From assembly GCA_919902995.1 (NCBI GenBank), contig CAKKSD010000043.1:1-46876 (forward strand): a stretch of DNA of 46,876 nucleotides, written 5' to 3'. Below are positions 37,472 to 46,876 of this stretch, piece after piece. Origin of the DNA: Thermodesulfovibrionia bacterium (GTDB taxonomy: Bacteria; Nitrospirota; Thermodesulfovibrionia; JACRGW01). The stretch's first letter is position 1. The number at the start of each line of letters is the position of its first letter. The notes under the pieces were generated by a model. It was not told the origin of the DNA and did not search any database. It saw nothing but the letters and a program-made list of their open reading frames with translations. A program made the translations under genes and the position numbers.

Positions 37472-38566
37472 CTATGCGTGGAACCTGAAAAAGGCTATAT
37501 CTCCGTCCTGGATAATATATTCCTTTCCCTCAATACTGAGTAGCCCTCTATGTTTAACTTCCTGTGGTGAGCCGAGTGTTATAAGGTCTTTGTATTTCAT
37601 GATCTCTGCCTTTATAAAGCCCTTCTCCATGTCTGAGTGTATCTTACCTGCTGACTTCTCAGCTGTAGTTCCCTGAGGTATACTCCACGCCCTGACCTCT
37701 TCTCCAACAACTGTGAAGAATGTGATAAGTCCAAGGAGTTCATAGCTCACCCTGATCAGACGGTCAAGGCTTGTGGTCTCTATACTGAGTTCCTTCAGAA
37801 AATCCATCCGCTCCTCTTCCGACAATGAGGCTATTTCTGCCTCTGCCTTTCCACTAATAAGTATAGCCTTCGCTCCTTCTTTACTGGCAAATTTAAATAC
37901 CGCCTCGATCCACGGAGAAAGTTTCTTTGAATCACTCTCTTCTCCGTTGGCGACATAGAGAACAGGTTTTGAACTCAGAAGAAAATAGTCTTTCATCCAT
38001 TCATTCTCTTTGTCAGATATTATTAATGACCTTGCTACATTCCCTATGTTAAGATGATCCTTAAGTTTTCTAAGGAAACCCATTTCTGAATCAGCCCTTT
38101 TATCGCCTGTCTTTGATGCCCTGTCGACTTTATCTAACCTCTTCTCTATTATTTCAATATCGGCAAGGATTAGCTCTGTATTAGCTATCTCTATGTCCCT
38201 TTCAGGGTTTATATCTCCGGGTATATGACCAACATCAGGTTCTTTAAAGCACCTCACAATATGGATAATGGCATCCACATCTCTTATATGACTAAGAAAT
38301 TTGTTTCCCAAACCTTCACCCTGGCTTGCGCCTTTGACAAGACCTGCAATATCTATAAACTCAATTTTTGCAGGAGTGAGTTTTTTTGGATGAAAAAGTT
38401 CCCCTAATTTTTTAAGGCGTGCATCAGGGACATCAACAATACCAATATTCGGTTCTACAGTAGAGAAAGGGTATTTGGCTATCAGTGCCTCAGAATTGGT
38501 GAGCGTATTAAATATTGTGGATTTCCCAACATTAGGAAGGCCTACTATACCGCAGGTTAAAGGCAA
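37472..38566 (-). CDS. ychF: Redox-regulated/ribosome-binding GTPase YchF
   Basis: GIVGLPNVGKSTIFNTLTNSEA..AKYPFSTVEPNIGIVDVPD; TGS domain at C-terminus. Confidence 0.96.
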   Translation of the reverse strand: MPLTCGIVGLPNVGKSTIFNTLTNSEALIAKYPFSTVEPNIGIVDVPDARLKKLGELFHPKKLTPAKIEFIDIAGLVKGASQGEGLGNKFLSHIRDVDAIIHIVRCFKEPDVGHIPGDINPERDIEIANTELILADIEIIEKRLDKVDRASKTGDKRADSEMGFLRKLKDHLNIGNVARSLIISDKENEWMKDYFLLSSKPVLYVANGEESDSKKLSPWIEAVFKFASKEGAKAILISGKAEAEIASLSEEERMDFLKELSIETTSLDRLIRVSYELLGLITFFTVVGEEVRAWSIPQGTTAEKSAGKIHSDMEKGFIKAEIMKYKDLITLGSPQEVKHRGLLSIEGKEYIIQDGDIAFFRFHA

Positions 38567-39153
38567 TTTATTAAAATTTCGAATTTAGAATTTCTTGTGT
38601 TATACGTATTCATTGCTGCTGTTACACCGTCTTTAATTATCGTAACTGTTGCTTCAGCAGCCATATGTACTGCTTCGGTAGCTGAAGGTATTTCGGTTTT
38701 TTTGAAAGGTCTCAGGACATAACTTTCAGTCTCTTCCTTATCCTCCGGTTTTCCTATCCCTATCCTTAACCGTATAAAACGATCAGTTCCTATTGCATCT
38801 ATAACCGATTGTATTCCTTTATGACCGCCTGAACTACCCTTATGTCTTATCCTGATTTTACCTAATCCAATATCCATATCATCAGAGATAATTAAGAGGT
38901 CTGATGTCTCTGCCCTGAGGCCTTTAAGGATACTCCTTACTGCTTTGCCGCTGAGGTTCATAAATGTCTGCGGTTTTGCCAGAATTACCTTTTCACCCAC
39001 TATAAGACCTTTACTCCAGATAGAATAGAACCCCTTCCTGTTCAGTTTTATTCCGCATTCTGAGGCAAGTTTATCAATCACCATGAAACCGAGGTTATGT
39101 CTGCTCTTTGAATAGCTACGACCTGGATTGCCCAAGCCAACAATTACCTTCAA
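38557..39153 (-). CDS. pth: Peptidyl-tRNA hydrolase
   Basis: VGLGNPGRSYSKSRHNLGFMVID; KPQTFMNLSGKAV; HKGSSGGHKGIQSV. Confidence 0.96.
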   Translation of the reverse strand: MKVIVGLGNPGRSYSKSRHNLGFMVIDKLASECGIKLNRKGFYSIWSKGLIVGEKVILAKPQTFMNLSGKAVRSILKGLRAETSDLLIISDDMDIGLGKIRIRHKGSSGGHKGIQSVIDAIGTDRFIRLRIGIGKPEDKEETESYVLRPFKKTEIPSATEAVHMAAEATVTIIKDGVTAAMNTYNTRNSKFEILINCL

Positions 39154-39182
39154 TCATTGCCTCTCTGAGGGGGATGGTGGTA

Positions 39183-39875
39183 CTATTTCTCAGCCTTCTT
39201 TTCTGGCTTTTCTTCAACCTTTTCTTCAGTCTCCTTAGGTTTCTTTACGAGTTCTGGTTCTTTCATTTCTACAGGAGCGGCTGTTGCTGTAAGGATCTCC
39301 TCAAGTTTTCCCTCAGAGATAGGTGGAACAACAGATACAATAACCTCACCTGCATCGGCAAGAATCCTTAAATCCTTCCCGACTGTTATATCACTTACAT
39401 GGATCGAATCCCCAACATCAAGGGCTGATGCATCCACCTCTAACTTTTCAGGGATCATTGTCGGAAGCCCCTCAATATCCACCTCTCTCGTTATATACTG
39501 GAGAATACCACCTTTCTGTTTAACCCCTACAGGCTCTTTCCCTACTATAATTACAGGTACAGTCATACGAATCTTCTCTTTCAGAGAAATCTCGAAAAAA
39601 TCTGCATGGAGTATCTCCCCATTTATAGGGTCGAGCTGATAGTCACGTATAATCGCAATTTTTTCAGAACCATCTCCGATCTGGATGTTTATGAGTGCCT
39701 GTTCACCTGATTCTGAAGACAGGACTTTTACTATCTCCTTATGGTCTACCATAAGAGGTGTAGATTTACCACCCTTATACATAACGGCAGGGATCTTTCC
39801 CATACGTCTGAGTTTCCTTGAATGCCCTTTTCCTGAAATATCCCTTAGTTCTGCCTTAAGGTTTACCTTTTCCAT
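39183..39875 (-). CDS. rplY: 50S ribosomal protein L25 (general stress protein Ctc)
   Basis: L25 N-terminal domain and TL5/Ctc C-terminal domain; context pth-rplY-prs. Confidence 0.92.
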   Translation of the reverse strand: MEKVNLKAELRDISGKGHSRKLRRMGKIPAVMYKGGKSTPLMVDHKEIVKVLSSESGEQALINIQIGDGSEKIAIIRDYQLDPINGEILHADFFEISLKEKIRMTVPVIIVGKEPVGVKQKGGILQYITREVDIEGLPTMIPEKLEVDASALDVGDSIHVSDITVGKDLRILADAGEVIVSVVPPISEGKLEEILTATAAPVEMKEPELVKKPKETEEKVEEKPEKKAEK

Positions 39876-39890
39876 TGTTTCCTCCCTAAT

Positions 39891-40844
39891 TTATACAAAC
39901 AGTGAGCTCACAGAACTCTCCTCATGGATCCTCTTAACTGCTTCACCCAGGAGGGGTGCGACAGAGAGGACGGTTAGTTTTTTACATTCCTCCTTCTTGT
40001 GATCTAAAGATATAGTGTTTGTCACAATTACCTCACTTAAATTAGATTCATTAAGCCTTTTTATTGCAGGTCCGGAAAGTACCGCATGTGTACAGGCTGC
40101 AAATACCTTCGTAGCACCCTTATTTTTGAGGGCAGAGACCGCCTGGGTTATAGTACCTGCTGTATCTATCATATCATCGAGAAGTAACACCTCTTTCCCT
40201 TCTACATCACCAACAATGTTCATTGATTCCGCAACATTTGCTTCGACTCTCCTTTTATCAACAATAGCTATAGATGTATTGAGTCTCTTGGCAAATGCCC
40301 TTGCCCTCTCAACACCCCCTGCATCAGGAGAAACAACAACAAGTTTTGAAGATTCCTTTTTCCTGAGGTAATCGAGCAGTACAGGTGTTGCATAGAGATG
40401 ATCAACCGGGATATTGAAAAATCCCTGTATCTGGGCTGCGTGGAGGTCCACAGTCAACAACCTGTCTGCACCTGCAGCAGATATAAGGTCAGCAACAAGT
40501 TTAGCTGTAATAGGGACTCGGGGCTGAACCTTTCTGTCCTGTCTCGCATAACCATAATAGGGGATTACTGCTGTAATCCTTCTGGCTGACGCCCTCTTTA
40601 AAGCATCAATCATTATGAGAAGTTCCATTAGATTATGGTTAACAGGGGCACTTGTAGGCTGAAGTACGAATACATCCATACCTCTCACATTTTCATTAAT
40701 CTGTACCATCACTTCGCCATCACTGAAAGTACCCACCGTTGAGTCACCAAGAGGCTCTTTGAGAAAGTCGCAGATCTCAACGGCAAGTTTCTTATTGGCA
40801 TTCCCGGAAAATAATTTCATCCCGCTTGGCATAATCTCCCCCAT
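39891..40844 (-). CDS. prs: Ribose-phosphate pyrophosphokinase
   Basis: FSGNANKKLAVEIC..YYGYARQDRKVQPRVPITAKLVADL; LLLDDMIDTAGTITQA. Confidence 0.96.
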   Translation of the reverse strand: MGEIMPSGMKLFSGNANKKLAVEICDFLKEPLGDSTVGTFSDGEVMVQINENVRGMDVFVLQPTSAPVNHNLMELLIMIDALKRASARRITAVIPYYGYARQDRKVQPRVPITAKLVADLISAAGADRLLTVDLHAAQIQGFFNIPVDHLYATPVLLDYLRKKESSKLVVVSPDAGGVERARAFAKRLNTSIAIVDKRRVEANVAESMNIVGDVEGKEVLLLDDMIDTAGTITQAVSALKNKGATKVFAACTHAVLSGPAIKRLNESNLSEVIVTNTISLDHKKEECKKLTVLSVAPLLGEAVKRIHEESSVSSLFV

Positions 40845-40945
40845 TAACTACCGGTTTAAAAGCTTTTAGTTCGGAGTTAGGAGAAATCATTTTGCTTAAC
40901 TTCTTTCAGAACTCCAAACTCTGAACTCTAAACTCCGAATTTACT

Positions 40946-41019
40946 TGGCTCGGAGGCAGGGACTCGAACCCCGATCGAGAGCTCCAAAGGCTCCTGTCCT
41001 ACCATTGGACGACCTCCGA
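40946..41019 (-). tRNA. tRNA-Gln (anticodon TTG)
   Basis: TCGGAGG..CCTCCGA acceptor, anticodon loop CTTTGGA, T-loop GGTTCGAGTCC, encoded CCA. Confidence 0.92.
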
Positions 41020-41066
41020 ATTAAGTCAGCAATATTATCTTTAGACCTTTCTTACTCAGAACTTAC

Positions 41067-41933
41067 CTAATAAGGTAACTCCTTAAGGGTCTTCACTACA
41101 AATACTTTATACCCCTTAAACCTCCTTGAGGCATCTTCTGCTGACTTCTTTTCTGAGAAGATACCAAAGACTGTAGAACCACTTCCGGACATAAGAGATA
41201 TCTCTGCCCCTGAATCTATTAGTTCTTTCTTTATACTGGATATAACAGGATATTTACTTCCTGTTACCCTTTCCAGGTCGTTAATATATTCACCAAACCT
41301 CTTGTTAAACCGTGGAAGTTTAATACTATCTCTTCTTTTTGTCAATAATTTAGTATCCTGTTCTTTTTCTCTTAACCTATTGTAGTTATTATACGCCCAG
41401 GAGGTAGACACAGCGAAGGAGGGTTTTACAAGCAGTACCCATGCATTGAGTGGTTTAACAGGAGTGAGGATATCGCCTCTACCCTTTGCATGAGCTGAGG
41501 GACCAAAAAGAAAAAAGGGGACATCAGAACCGAGCCTGCTTCCAAAATGCATTAGTTTTTTTTTATTGAAGTTGAGTCCCCACAACATATTCAGTCCGAC
41601 CAGTGTGGCAGCACCATCGCTACTGCCTCCTCCAAGTCCTGATGCCACTGGAATATTTTTCTTGAGTCTGATCCTTACTCCGATATCTTCGGTCTCTTTC
41701 TTAAGAATCTTGTACGCCTTGTAAATAATATTTTCTTCTCCATTCTTAATGACCTCTCCTTCTGTGACGATCTCTATACCTTTCTCTATTGTTTCAAAAG
41801 TGAGTTCATCGAATAAACCCACCATCTGCATTGTTGTTGCTATCTCGTGGTAACCATCCGGTCTCAACTCCTTAACCCTCAGACCAAGGTTAATCTTTGC
41901 TGGAGTTTTTATTAAAATCTTTTTTTTCGTCAT
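41067..41933 (-). CDS. ispE: 4-diphosphocytidyl-2-C-methyl-D-erythritol kinase
   Basis: KTPAKINLGLRVKELRPDGYHEI; IPVASGLGGGSSDGAATL; SLMSGSGSTVFGIF. Confidence 0.95.
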   Translation of the reverse strand: MTKKKILIKTPAKINLGLRVKELRPDGYHEIATTMQMVGLFDELTFETIEKGIEIVTEGEVIKNGEENIIYKAYKILKKETEDIGVRIRLKKNIPVASGLGGGSSDGAATLVGLNMLWGLNFNKKKLMHFGSRLGSDVPFFLFGPSAHAKGRGDILTPVKPLNAWVLLVKPSFAVSTSWAYNNYNRLREKEQDTKLLTKRRDSIKLPRFNKRFGEYINDLERVTGSKYPVISSIKKELIDSGAEISLMSGSGSTVFGIFSEKKSAEDASRRFKGYKVFVVKTLKELPY

Positions 41934-41977
41934 CGGGAATTTTGGCTGTGGTATTTCTCTGGGTAATCCTGTGAGTC

Positions 41978-43843
41978 TCAGTTTTCCCTTGGGATATTGA
42001 GTATCTGACCTGGATAGAGGGTTTTCGGATCCCTTATCTGTGAACGGTTTGCCTCATAGATGATACTCCATTTAGAGGGGTCTCCATAAATTTCTTTTCG
42101 GGCTGAAATACTTTCGAGGGTATCGCCTTCTTTAACTTTATAAGTCGTAGGCTGTATAGAATCCGTTTTATTCTTATTCTCGATTCCACTTATCTTTTCC
42201 TTAAGTTTCTCGTTTTTTGAATCGACCTTTAAGGCTTGCTCCCATACAGTGAGGGCCTCTTTTTTCATTCCGAGCCTGAAATAGGTATCTCCGAGATGCT
42301 CAAGGATTGTTGGATCATCCTTTGAAATTTCGGATGCCCTTTTAAGTTCCTTTAATGCCTCATTATAAAGTCCTTTTTGATAGTACGCCCACCCCAGACT
42401 GTCGAGGTAATACCCGTTTTCTGGCTTTATTTCGAGTGCCTTCTTTACCAAGTCTATCGCCTCATCGAGGTTTATTCCCTTCTCTGCATAGGAATAACCA
42501 AGATAATTAAGGGCATCGGCGTGACGAGGATTAATCTCTATAGCCTTTTTAAGTTCAGATACCATGTCATCAAATCGAGCCATCTTTTCGTATGTTGCCC
42601 CGAGATTAAAATGCAGGTCGTCGTTCCTTATATCAATCTCCAACCCCTTCATAAAGGCAGTTTCTGCCTTTATATAGTCTTTAATCTGAAGATATGAAAG
42701 CCCCAGGTAAAGAAAGAGTTCAGGTTTGGTCTTTTCAAAACTTACTGACTCTTCAAAGATTCTGATAGCATCCTCTGCCCTCCCCTGTTTACTGTATAAA
42801 TAGCCAAGACGAATAAAGGCGTTAATATTATCTGGTTCTGATGCTATGATTTTTTTGTACTCTTCTATCGCTTCTTCAAGATTACCGATCTCTTCAAGGA
42901 TGATACCGAGGTAGTAATGAACCTTTGTGTCTTTAGGTCTTGATTCTGCAATTAATCTTAATTTCTGGATTGCCTTATCATATTCTTTCTTTTCGGCATA
43001 AATGAGGGCCATCTTAAAGTGGACATCAAGGTTATCTGAATCAAACAAAGCCATACGCTCAAGTTCTTCCAAGGCATTGCTAAATGATTTCTTCTGAATA
43101 TAGATCTGGGTAAGTCGAACTTGAACCTCACTATCGTGAGGATTTATTTCGAGAGCCTTTTTGTATTCCTTGATAGCCTCATCGTAATTCTCTTGTAATT
43201 CATAAATATAACCTAAACTTATATGGGCTGGTTCAAAATCAGGCCTTATATCAATAACTCTCTTAAAATGTTCTAAGGACTTACCGTATTCCTTGATTTC
43301 TAAATAGAGAGCACCTAAATAATAATTACCCATGAAATGTTCAGTGTTTGTCTTTAAAAGCGACTCAAAGTGCTGTATAGCTTCGTTATAATTCTTCTGT
43401 GAGGCGTAGATTGTCCCTATGATAAGATAGGCATCGAGATTCTTCGGATCAATAGTAATCACCCTTCTGTACATCTTCAGGGCTTCTTCAGTTCTCTTCT
43501 GGGAGCTATATATATCACCGAGAACCATAAGGGCACGTATATCGTCAGGCCTTTCTTTTACCACTTCTTCTGCTATAGTTAGGGCCTCATTGATATTACC
43601 AGACCCTATAAGGAGATTGGCTATCTGGATTTTTAAATATGGTGATTCGGGATCATGTAAAAGTGCCTCCTTATATTCTGTCATAGCACCTTTACGGTCG
43701 CCTGAAAGTTCCATATTATAGGCTTTTATATAATGGTAATAGGCATTTTCTGAGACTGTTTGTGCCCTTATTACGACAGAAGTTTTGCAGGATGTTAGAA
43801 AAATTAATGGCAGTAAAATCAAGAATAACATGCGCTTTTTCAT
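41978..43843 (-). CDS. TPR-repeat lipoprotein with C-terminal LysM domain
   Basis: Lipobox-like FLTSCKTS, about 15 TPR units, C-terminal YKVKEGDTLESISARKEIYGDPSKWSIIYEANRSQIRDPKTLYPGQILNIP. Confidence 0.85.
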   Translation of the reverse strand: MKKRMLFLILLPLIFLTSCKTSVVIRAQTVSENAYYHYIKAYNMELSGDRKGAMTEYKEALLHDPESPYLKIQIANLLIGSGNINEALTIAEEVVKERPDDIRALMVLGDIYSSQKRTEEALKMYRRVITIDPKNLDAYLIIGTIYASQKNYNEAIQHFESLLKTNTEHFMGNYYLGALYLEIKEYGKSLEHFKRVIDIRPDFEPAHISLGYIYELQENYDEAIKEYKKALEINPHDSEVQVRLTQIYIQKKSFSNALEELERMALFDSDNLDVHFKMALIYAEKKEYDKAIQKLRLIAESRPKDTKVHYYLGIILEEIGNLEEAIEEYKKIIASEPDNINAFIRLGYLYSKQGRAEDAIRIFEESVSFEKTKPELFLYLGLSYLQIKDYIKAETAFMKGLEIDIRNDDLHFNLGATYEKMARFDDMVSELKKAIEINPRHADALNYLGYSYAEKGINLDEAIDLVKKALEIKPENGYYLDSLGWAYYQKGLYNEALKELKRASEISKDDPTILEHLGDTYFRLGMKKEALTVWEQALKVDSKNEKLKEKISGIENKNKTDSIQPTTYKVKEGDTLESISARKEIYGDPSKWSIIYEANRSQIRDPKTLYPGQILNIPREN

Positions 43844-43899
43844 ATAAAATATAATAACATAGGTTTTAAAAAGGGGCAAGTTTTTTTATTGCAGTTGGG

Positions 43900-44706
43900 T
43901 TACGAAACTATTATTCTTTTAGGATAACTGTAGATTGAAAATCTCTCCCCCCTCAGGAAACCAACTAAGGTGAGGTTATAACTTTCAGCAATATCCACTG
44001 CCATAGTCGTAGGGGCTGTTCTGCTCACAAGGATAGGAATCGATACCCTGATTGCCTTCCTTGCAATCTCAGAAGAAAGTCTACCACTGGAGAGTAAGAT
44101 CTTTCCTTTTGTCGTTATCTTATTTAATAAACAGAATCCGATGATTTTATCTACTGCATTATGCCTCCCTATATCTTCGGCGAATACTATAATACCTTTT
44201 CCATCGGAAAGTGCTGCGCTATGAACTCCACCTGTCAGTCTATAGAGATTAGACCTGGTCTGAAATTCTTTAAAAAGATAAATGATATCTCCAGCCTTTA
44301 TTTCCATATCATCTTCTATATATTCTGTCTTCTCTTCTGAGGAGAAGGTCAGTCCCTTTGCACATCCCGAGGTGACAGCAGGTGGGTTGTCCACCATTTC
44401 AGTCTCTACAAAAAGATGGGCTTCAATATCATTGTTACCTCCAGAAACACCCTTCTGTCCAGGATTTTCCTCTATCAGTATCTCCTCAGGGCATAACATA
44501 CCCTTACCCTTTAAGAATCCTTCTGACATGACAAAACCTACTACGAGTTCCTCCACCATAGTGGGGCTACAGAGAAAACTAATAACCTCTTTTCCCCTTA
44601 TAAATATCCTGAGTCTCTTCTCAACTGCTATCTCATCTTCGATTCTTTCGAAGGATCCATCTTTATACTTTGCGATTCCTTTTTTAACAGAAGGTTTACT
44701 ATTCAC
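43900..44706 (-). CDS. fdhD: Formate dehydrogenase accessory sulfurtransferase FdhD
   Basis: LYRLTGGVHSAALSDGKGIIVFAEDIGRHNAVDKIIGFCLL; AVEKRLRIFIRGKEVISFLCSPTMVEELVVGFVMSEG. Confidence 0.92.
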   Translation of the reverse strand: MNSKPSVKKGIAKYKDGSFERIEDEIAVEKRLRIFIRGKEVISFLCSPTMVEELVVGFVMSEGFLKGKGMLCPEEILIEENPGQKGVSGGNNDIEAHLFVETEMVDNPPAVTSGCAKGLTFSSEEKTEYIEDDMEIKAGDIIYLFKEFQTRSNLYRLTGGVHSAALSDGKGIIVFAEDIGRHNAVDKIIGFCLLNKITTKGKILLSSGRLSSEIARKAIRVSIPILVSRTAPTTMAVDIAESYNLTLVGFLRGERFSIYSYPKRIIVS

Positions 44707-44734
44707 TATTCACTCAACAATATTCACTGTTTCT

Positions 44735-44832
44735 TGGCGGGAGCGGGTGGGAATCGAACCCACCAATCCCGATTTTATCGGGATACACTGGATTTGAAGT
44801 CCAGGAGGGACACCAGAACCCCATCCACTCCC
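44735..44832 (-). tRNA. selC: tRNA-Sec (selenocysteine, anticodon TCA)
   Basis: GGGAGTGGATGGGG...CTGGACTTCAAATCCAG...TATCCCGATAAAATCGGGATTGG...TGGGTTCGATTCCCACCCGCTCCCGCCA. It has an 8-bp acceptor stem, anticodon TCA at 44795-44797, a long variable arm and encoded CCA. Confidence 0.96.
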
Positions 44833-44914
44833 AATACACTCTTTAATCCGAGAAGGATTATAACATAACAAGGAATATTATTATAGAGGAGGAAAAGAAA
44901 CAATATAAGGGGAT

Positions 44915-44949
44915 TATTAAAAAGGGCAGGACGTTTATTCGCCTGCCCT
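44915..44949 (-). terminator. Rho-independent terminator for the metzincin operon
   Basis: Minus strand AGGGCAGGCG-AATAAA-CGTCCTGCCCT followed by TTTTTAAT. Confidence 0.75.
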
Positions 44950-45143
44950 CGTCAAGCTAAATTTAAAGAAGCTTATGGTTCAAACCTATTTGCCTTACCT
45001 AAATCTGCTCCTTAGGCCGAAACCGGGTGCCCCTATCTTGAATTGTAAGCCATGGCAACCATCAGCCGAATCGTTTTACACAAAATTCTTGACACTACCT
45101 TTTATTCAAGAAAGTTCTATCTCTATTCAAGGTATATGTTATC

Positions 45144-46217
45144 TTATTTCTCGGGTACAATTATCATCTTCCATCCTTCATTTTCAAATACCTTTGCGCC
45201 GGGGGTTTCCATGAGTTGTTTTAACATCAAAGAATCATCAGAAGACTGAGGCGATTGACTGGCAGATGTAACAGTAAAAGAGAAAGAATCCACATCAAGT
45301 TGATTCCAGTTGGTATCATAAATAATCACAACGTGATAATATGTGCCTGTTGTGGCATTGGATGAGATTGTTATATATGCAGCGCCTGAACTGTGTGTTC
45401 CTCCAGCAGAAATAGTAGTTGGTCTGATAAATATATTAACCCACTCTCCGGCAGGGGTATAAAGATACGGAGTTACATACACAGTTTGGCTGGAACTGTA
45501 ACTATTTGTAATTGAACCATAGAATGGTCCTAAAGTCCCACCCCGTACCACACTTGTGTTTGAAGGTGGGATTTGTGTGTGGGAGATACTTCCTCCACCT
45601 CCTCCACCATTAGGATATAAAAATGTAACTCCTGCGATATCATCGCTATGTAGGTCTCTCTTTTTGGTCTCACCAGAAGATGCATAACCATACATTGTTT
45701 TTTCAGAATCGGCCGAATTGTAAAGGTCTTTTAAACAAAGCGAATGTCCAAACTCATGTGTGCCCACATTCTGAACATCATAAGCACTTGAAGAGCCACT
45801 GGTTGCCCAGGAATAGTTTGTATTGAATTTTATATCACTGTCTATCATCTGCCCTGTGCTCACATAATACCAATAGGCATTCACTGCTAATGTTCCTGTC
45901 GATCCCATTGAACCGAAAGTCACAATGTTAACCCCATCATATGTGCCATGGGCTGTGCTTGATGTGGAGCCACCGTATATGAAATTAAAAGAGGACGTAT
46001 TCACATCCGTCCATGTCTGCATAGATGACTGGATGGCGGAAAGGCTATTAGAAGGGCCTCCCGAGGAATTAACATAGTATGTAATATTAGAGGTATTCCA
46101 CTTTATGTCTGTACCTGTTGAGGTCTTACACGTTTCATATGCAAATACAGATGTATAACAAAAATTAAAGATAAAAATAAGGGCTATATATTTAAATAAA
46201 CTTATTTCTCTACTCAT
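45144..46217 (-). CDS. Secreted metzincin-like zinc metalloprotease with C-terminal Ig-like domain
   Basis: Signal peptide; matrixin-like WTDVNTSSFNFIYGGST; HEFGHSLCLKD zinc site; TMYGYAS Met-turn; SDDIAGVTFLYP. Confidence 0.82.
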   Translation of the reverse strand: MSREISLFKYIALIFIFNFCYTSVFAYETCKTSTGTDIKWNTSNITYYVNSSGGPSNSLSAIQSSMQTWTDVNTSSFNFIYGGSTSSTAHGTYDGVNIVTFGSMGSTGTLAVNAYWYYVSTGQMIDSDIKFNTNYSWATSGSSSAYDVQNVGTHEFGHSLCLKDLYNSADSEKTMYGYASSGETKKRDLHSDDIAGVTFLYPNGGGGGGSISHTQIPPSNTSVVRGGTLGPFYGSITNSYSSSQTVYVTPYLYTPAGEWVNIFIRPTTISAGGTHSSGAAYITISSNATTGTYYHVVIIYDTNWNQLDVDSFSFTVTSASQSPQSSDDSLMLKQLMETPGAKVFENEGWKMIIVPEK

Positions 46218-46744
46218 TTTACCCTCCTTATCTTATCTATTAGTTCATCTACAGGAATATTATTATCGATAACCTCTTCACCTGCTGCAATAGAGAATCC
46301 GCTTTTAGTTGCAATCCCATCATCACCTATTGTATATTTACCCTGCGACTTGCCCACTATATTATAGACATTCCCATCTATTCTACTCCTTCCAGATTTA
46401 AGGAATAAGATTATCTTTTCTCCTCTATTAAGTGGTACCATATCAGATACCTTAAGGCCTATATCTCCTATTTCTCCACCCTCATACTCTACAATAATCC
46501 TTCTCTGAGCAACGCTACCTCTGAGTACATCAGTAATGACAATCATGGCCCTTGTAACAATCGTCGAACCGTCTTTACTCCACTGAACTTCTACATCTTC
46601 TACCTCTCCCTGCATAACTACGTTTGAGGCTCTTGTGAGTTCTTCTGTGCTTAACCCTTCCATAATAGCGGATGATTGAAATGATAGTAAATGTATCATC
46701 ATTAAGCATAGAAACATAATTACTAACACATTTAATTTCATCAC
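46214..46744 (-). CDS. Exported hypothetical protein, probable operon partner of the protease
   Basis: Signal peptide; overlaps the start of the protease gene by 4 nt. Confidence 0.6.
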   Translation of the reverse strand: MMKLNVLVIMFLCLMMIHLLSFQSSAIMEGLSTEELTRASNVVMQGEVEDVEVQWSKDGSTIVTRAMIVITDVLRGSVAQRRIIVEYEGGEIGDIGLKVSDMVPLNRGEKIILFLKSGRSRIDGNVYNIVGKSQGKYTIGDDGIATKSGFSIAAGEEVIDNNIPVDELIDKIRRVK

Positions 46745-46876
46745 TACCTCCTTTTTAAAGTCTTCTTACAGATTAATTCTAAACCAAGTTCCAAGTAAAT
46801 GTCAAGAGTTTGTATAAGTTATGTAACGAGCAAGTAAACTGTCCGTATCTGTAGCACATAAACTGTCCTGTTAAGA

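Noticed and set aside
41978-43843. Repetitive DNA/CRISPR-like array
   Set aside because: Periodicity is the 34-aa TPR protein repeat, with divergent DNA. No CRISPR repeats or cas genes seen anywhere in the window.
44282-44797. Plus-strand 171-aa ORF
   Set aside because: Antisense to fdhD and running into tRNA-Sec; spurious.
1-46876. Prophage, integrative element or transposase
   Set aside because: No integrase, transposase or phage structural genes, nor terminal repeats of an insertion sequence, were recognised.

Overview
The window is 46.9 kb of compact bacterial chromosome. The gene content suggests a Nitrospirota/Thermodesulfovibrionia-like organism, but this is inference only. Housekeeping genes include nagZ, a class A PBP, uvrB, uvrC, radA and the ychF-pth-rplY-prs-tRNAGln-ispE block. 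Accessory blocks include a MacAB/TolC-like exporter, two toxin-antitoxin modules, CsgG-like/TPR secreted proteins, fdhD and a secreted metzincin-like protease. The main system of interest lies at about 11.2-25.5 kb on the minus strand. It encodes a Tat-exported type II DMSO-reductase-family molybdoenzyme (alpha+beta), a CydA-like (bd-like) membrane cytochrome with no CydB, a new small single-TM ORF, a membrane-anchored diheme cytochrome c, a YeeE/YedE sulfur-species transporter, a tandem rhodanese and an ArsR regulator. Next to it are PCP_red-domain fusion proteins (UspA-UspA-PCP_red-PCP_red and radical SAM-SPASM-PCP_red). The strongest single observation is that the YeeE/YedE gene is split in the ORF track by an in-frame TGA. 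This TGA sits exactly where the conserved Cys of the CPGT motif is expected. It is followed at SECIS spacing by a hairpin with an AGGU loop. A complete tRNA-Sec (anticodon TCA) is encoded in the same window next to fdhD. I interpret the gene as a single selenocysteine-containing YeeE/YedE protein spanning 22493..23590.
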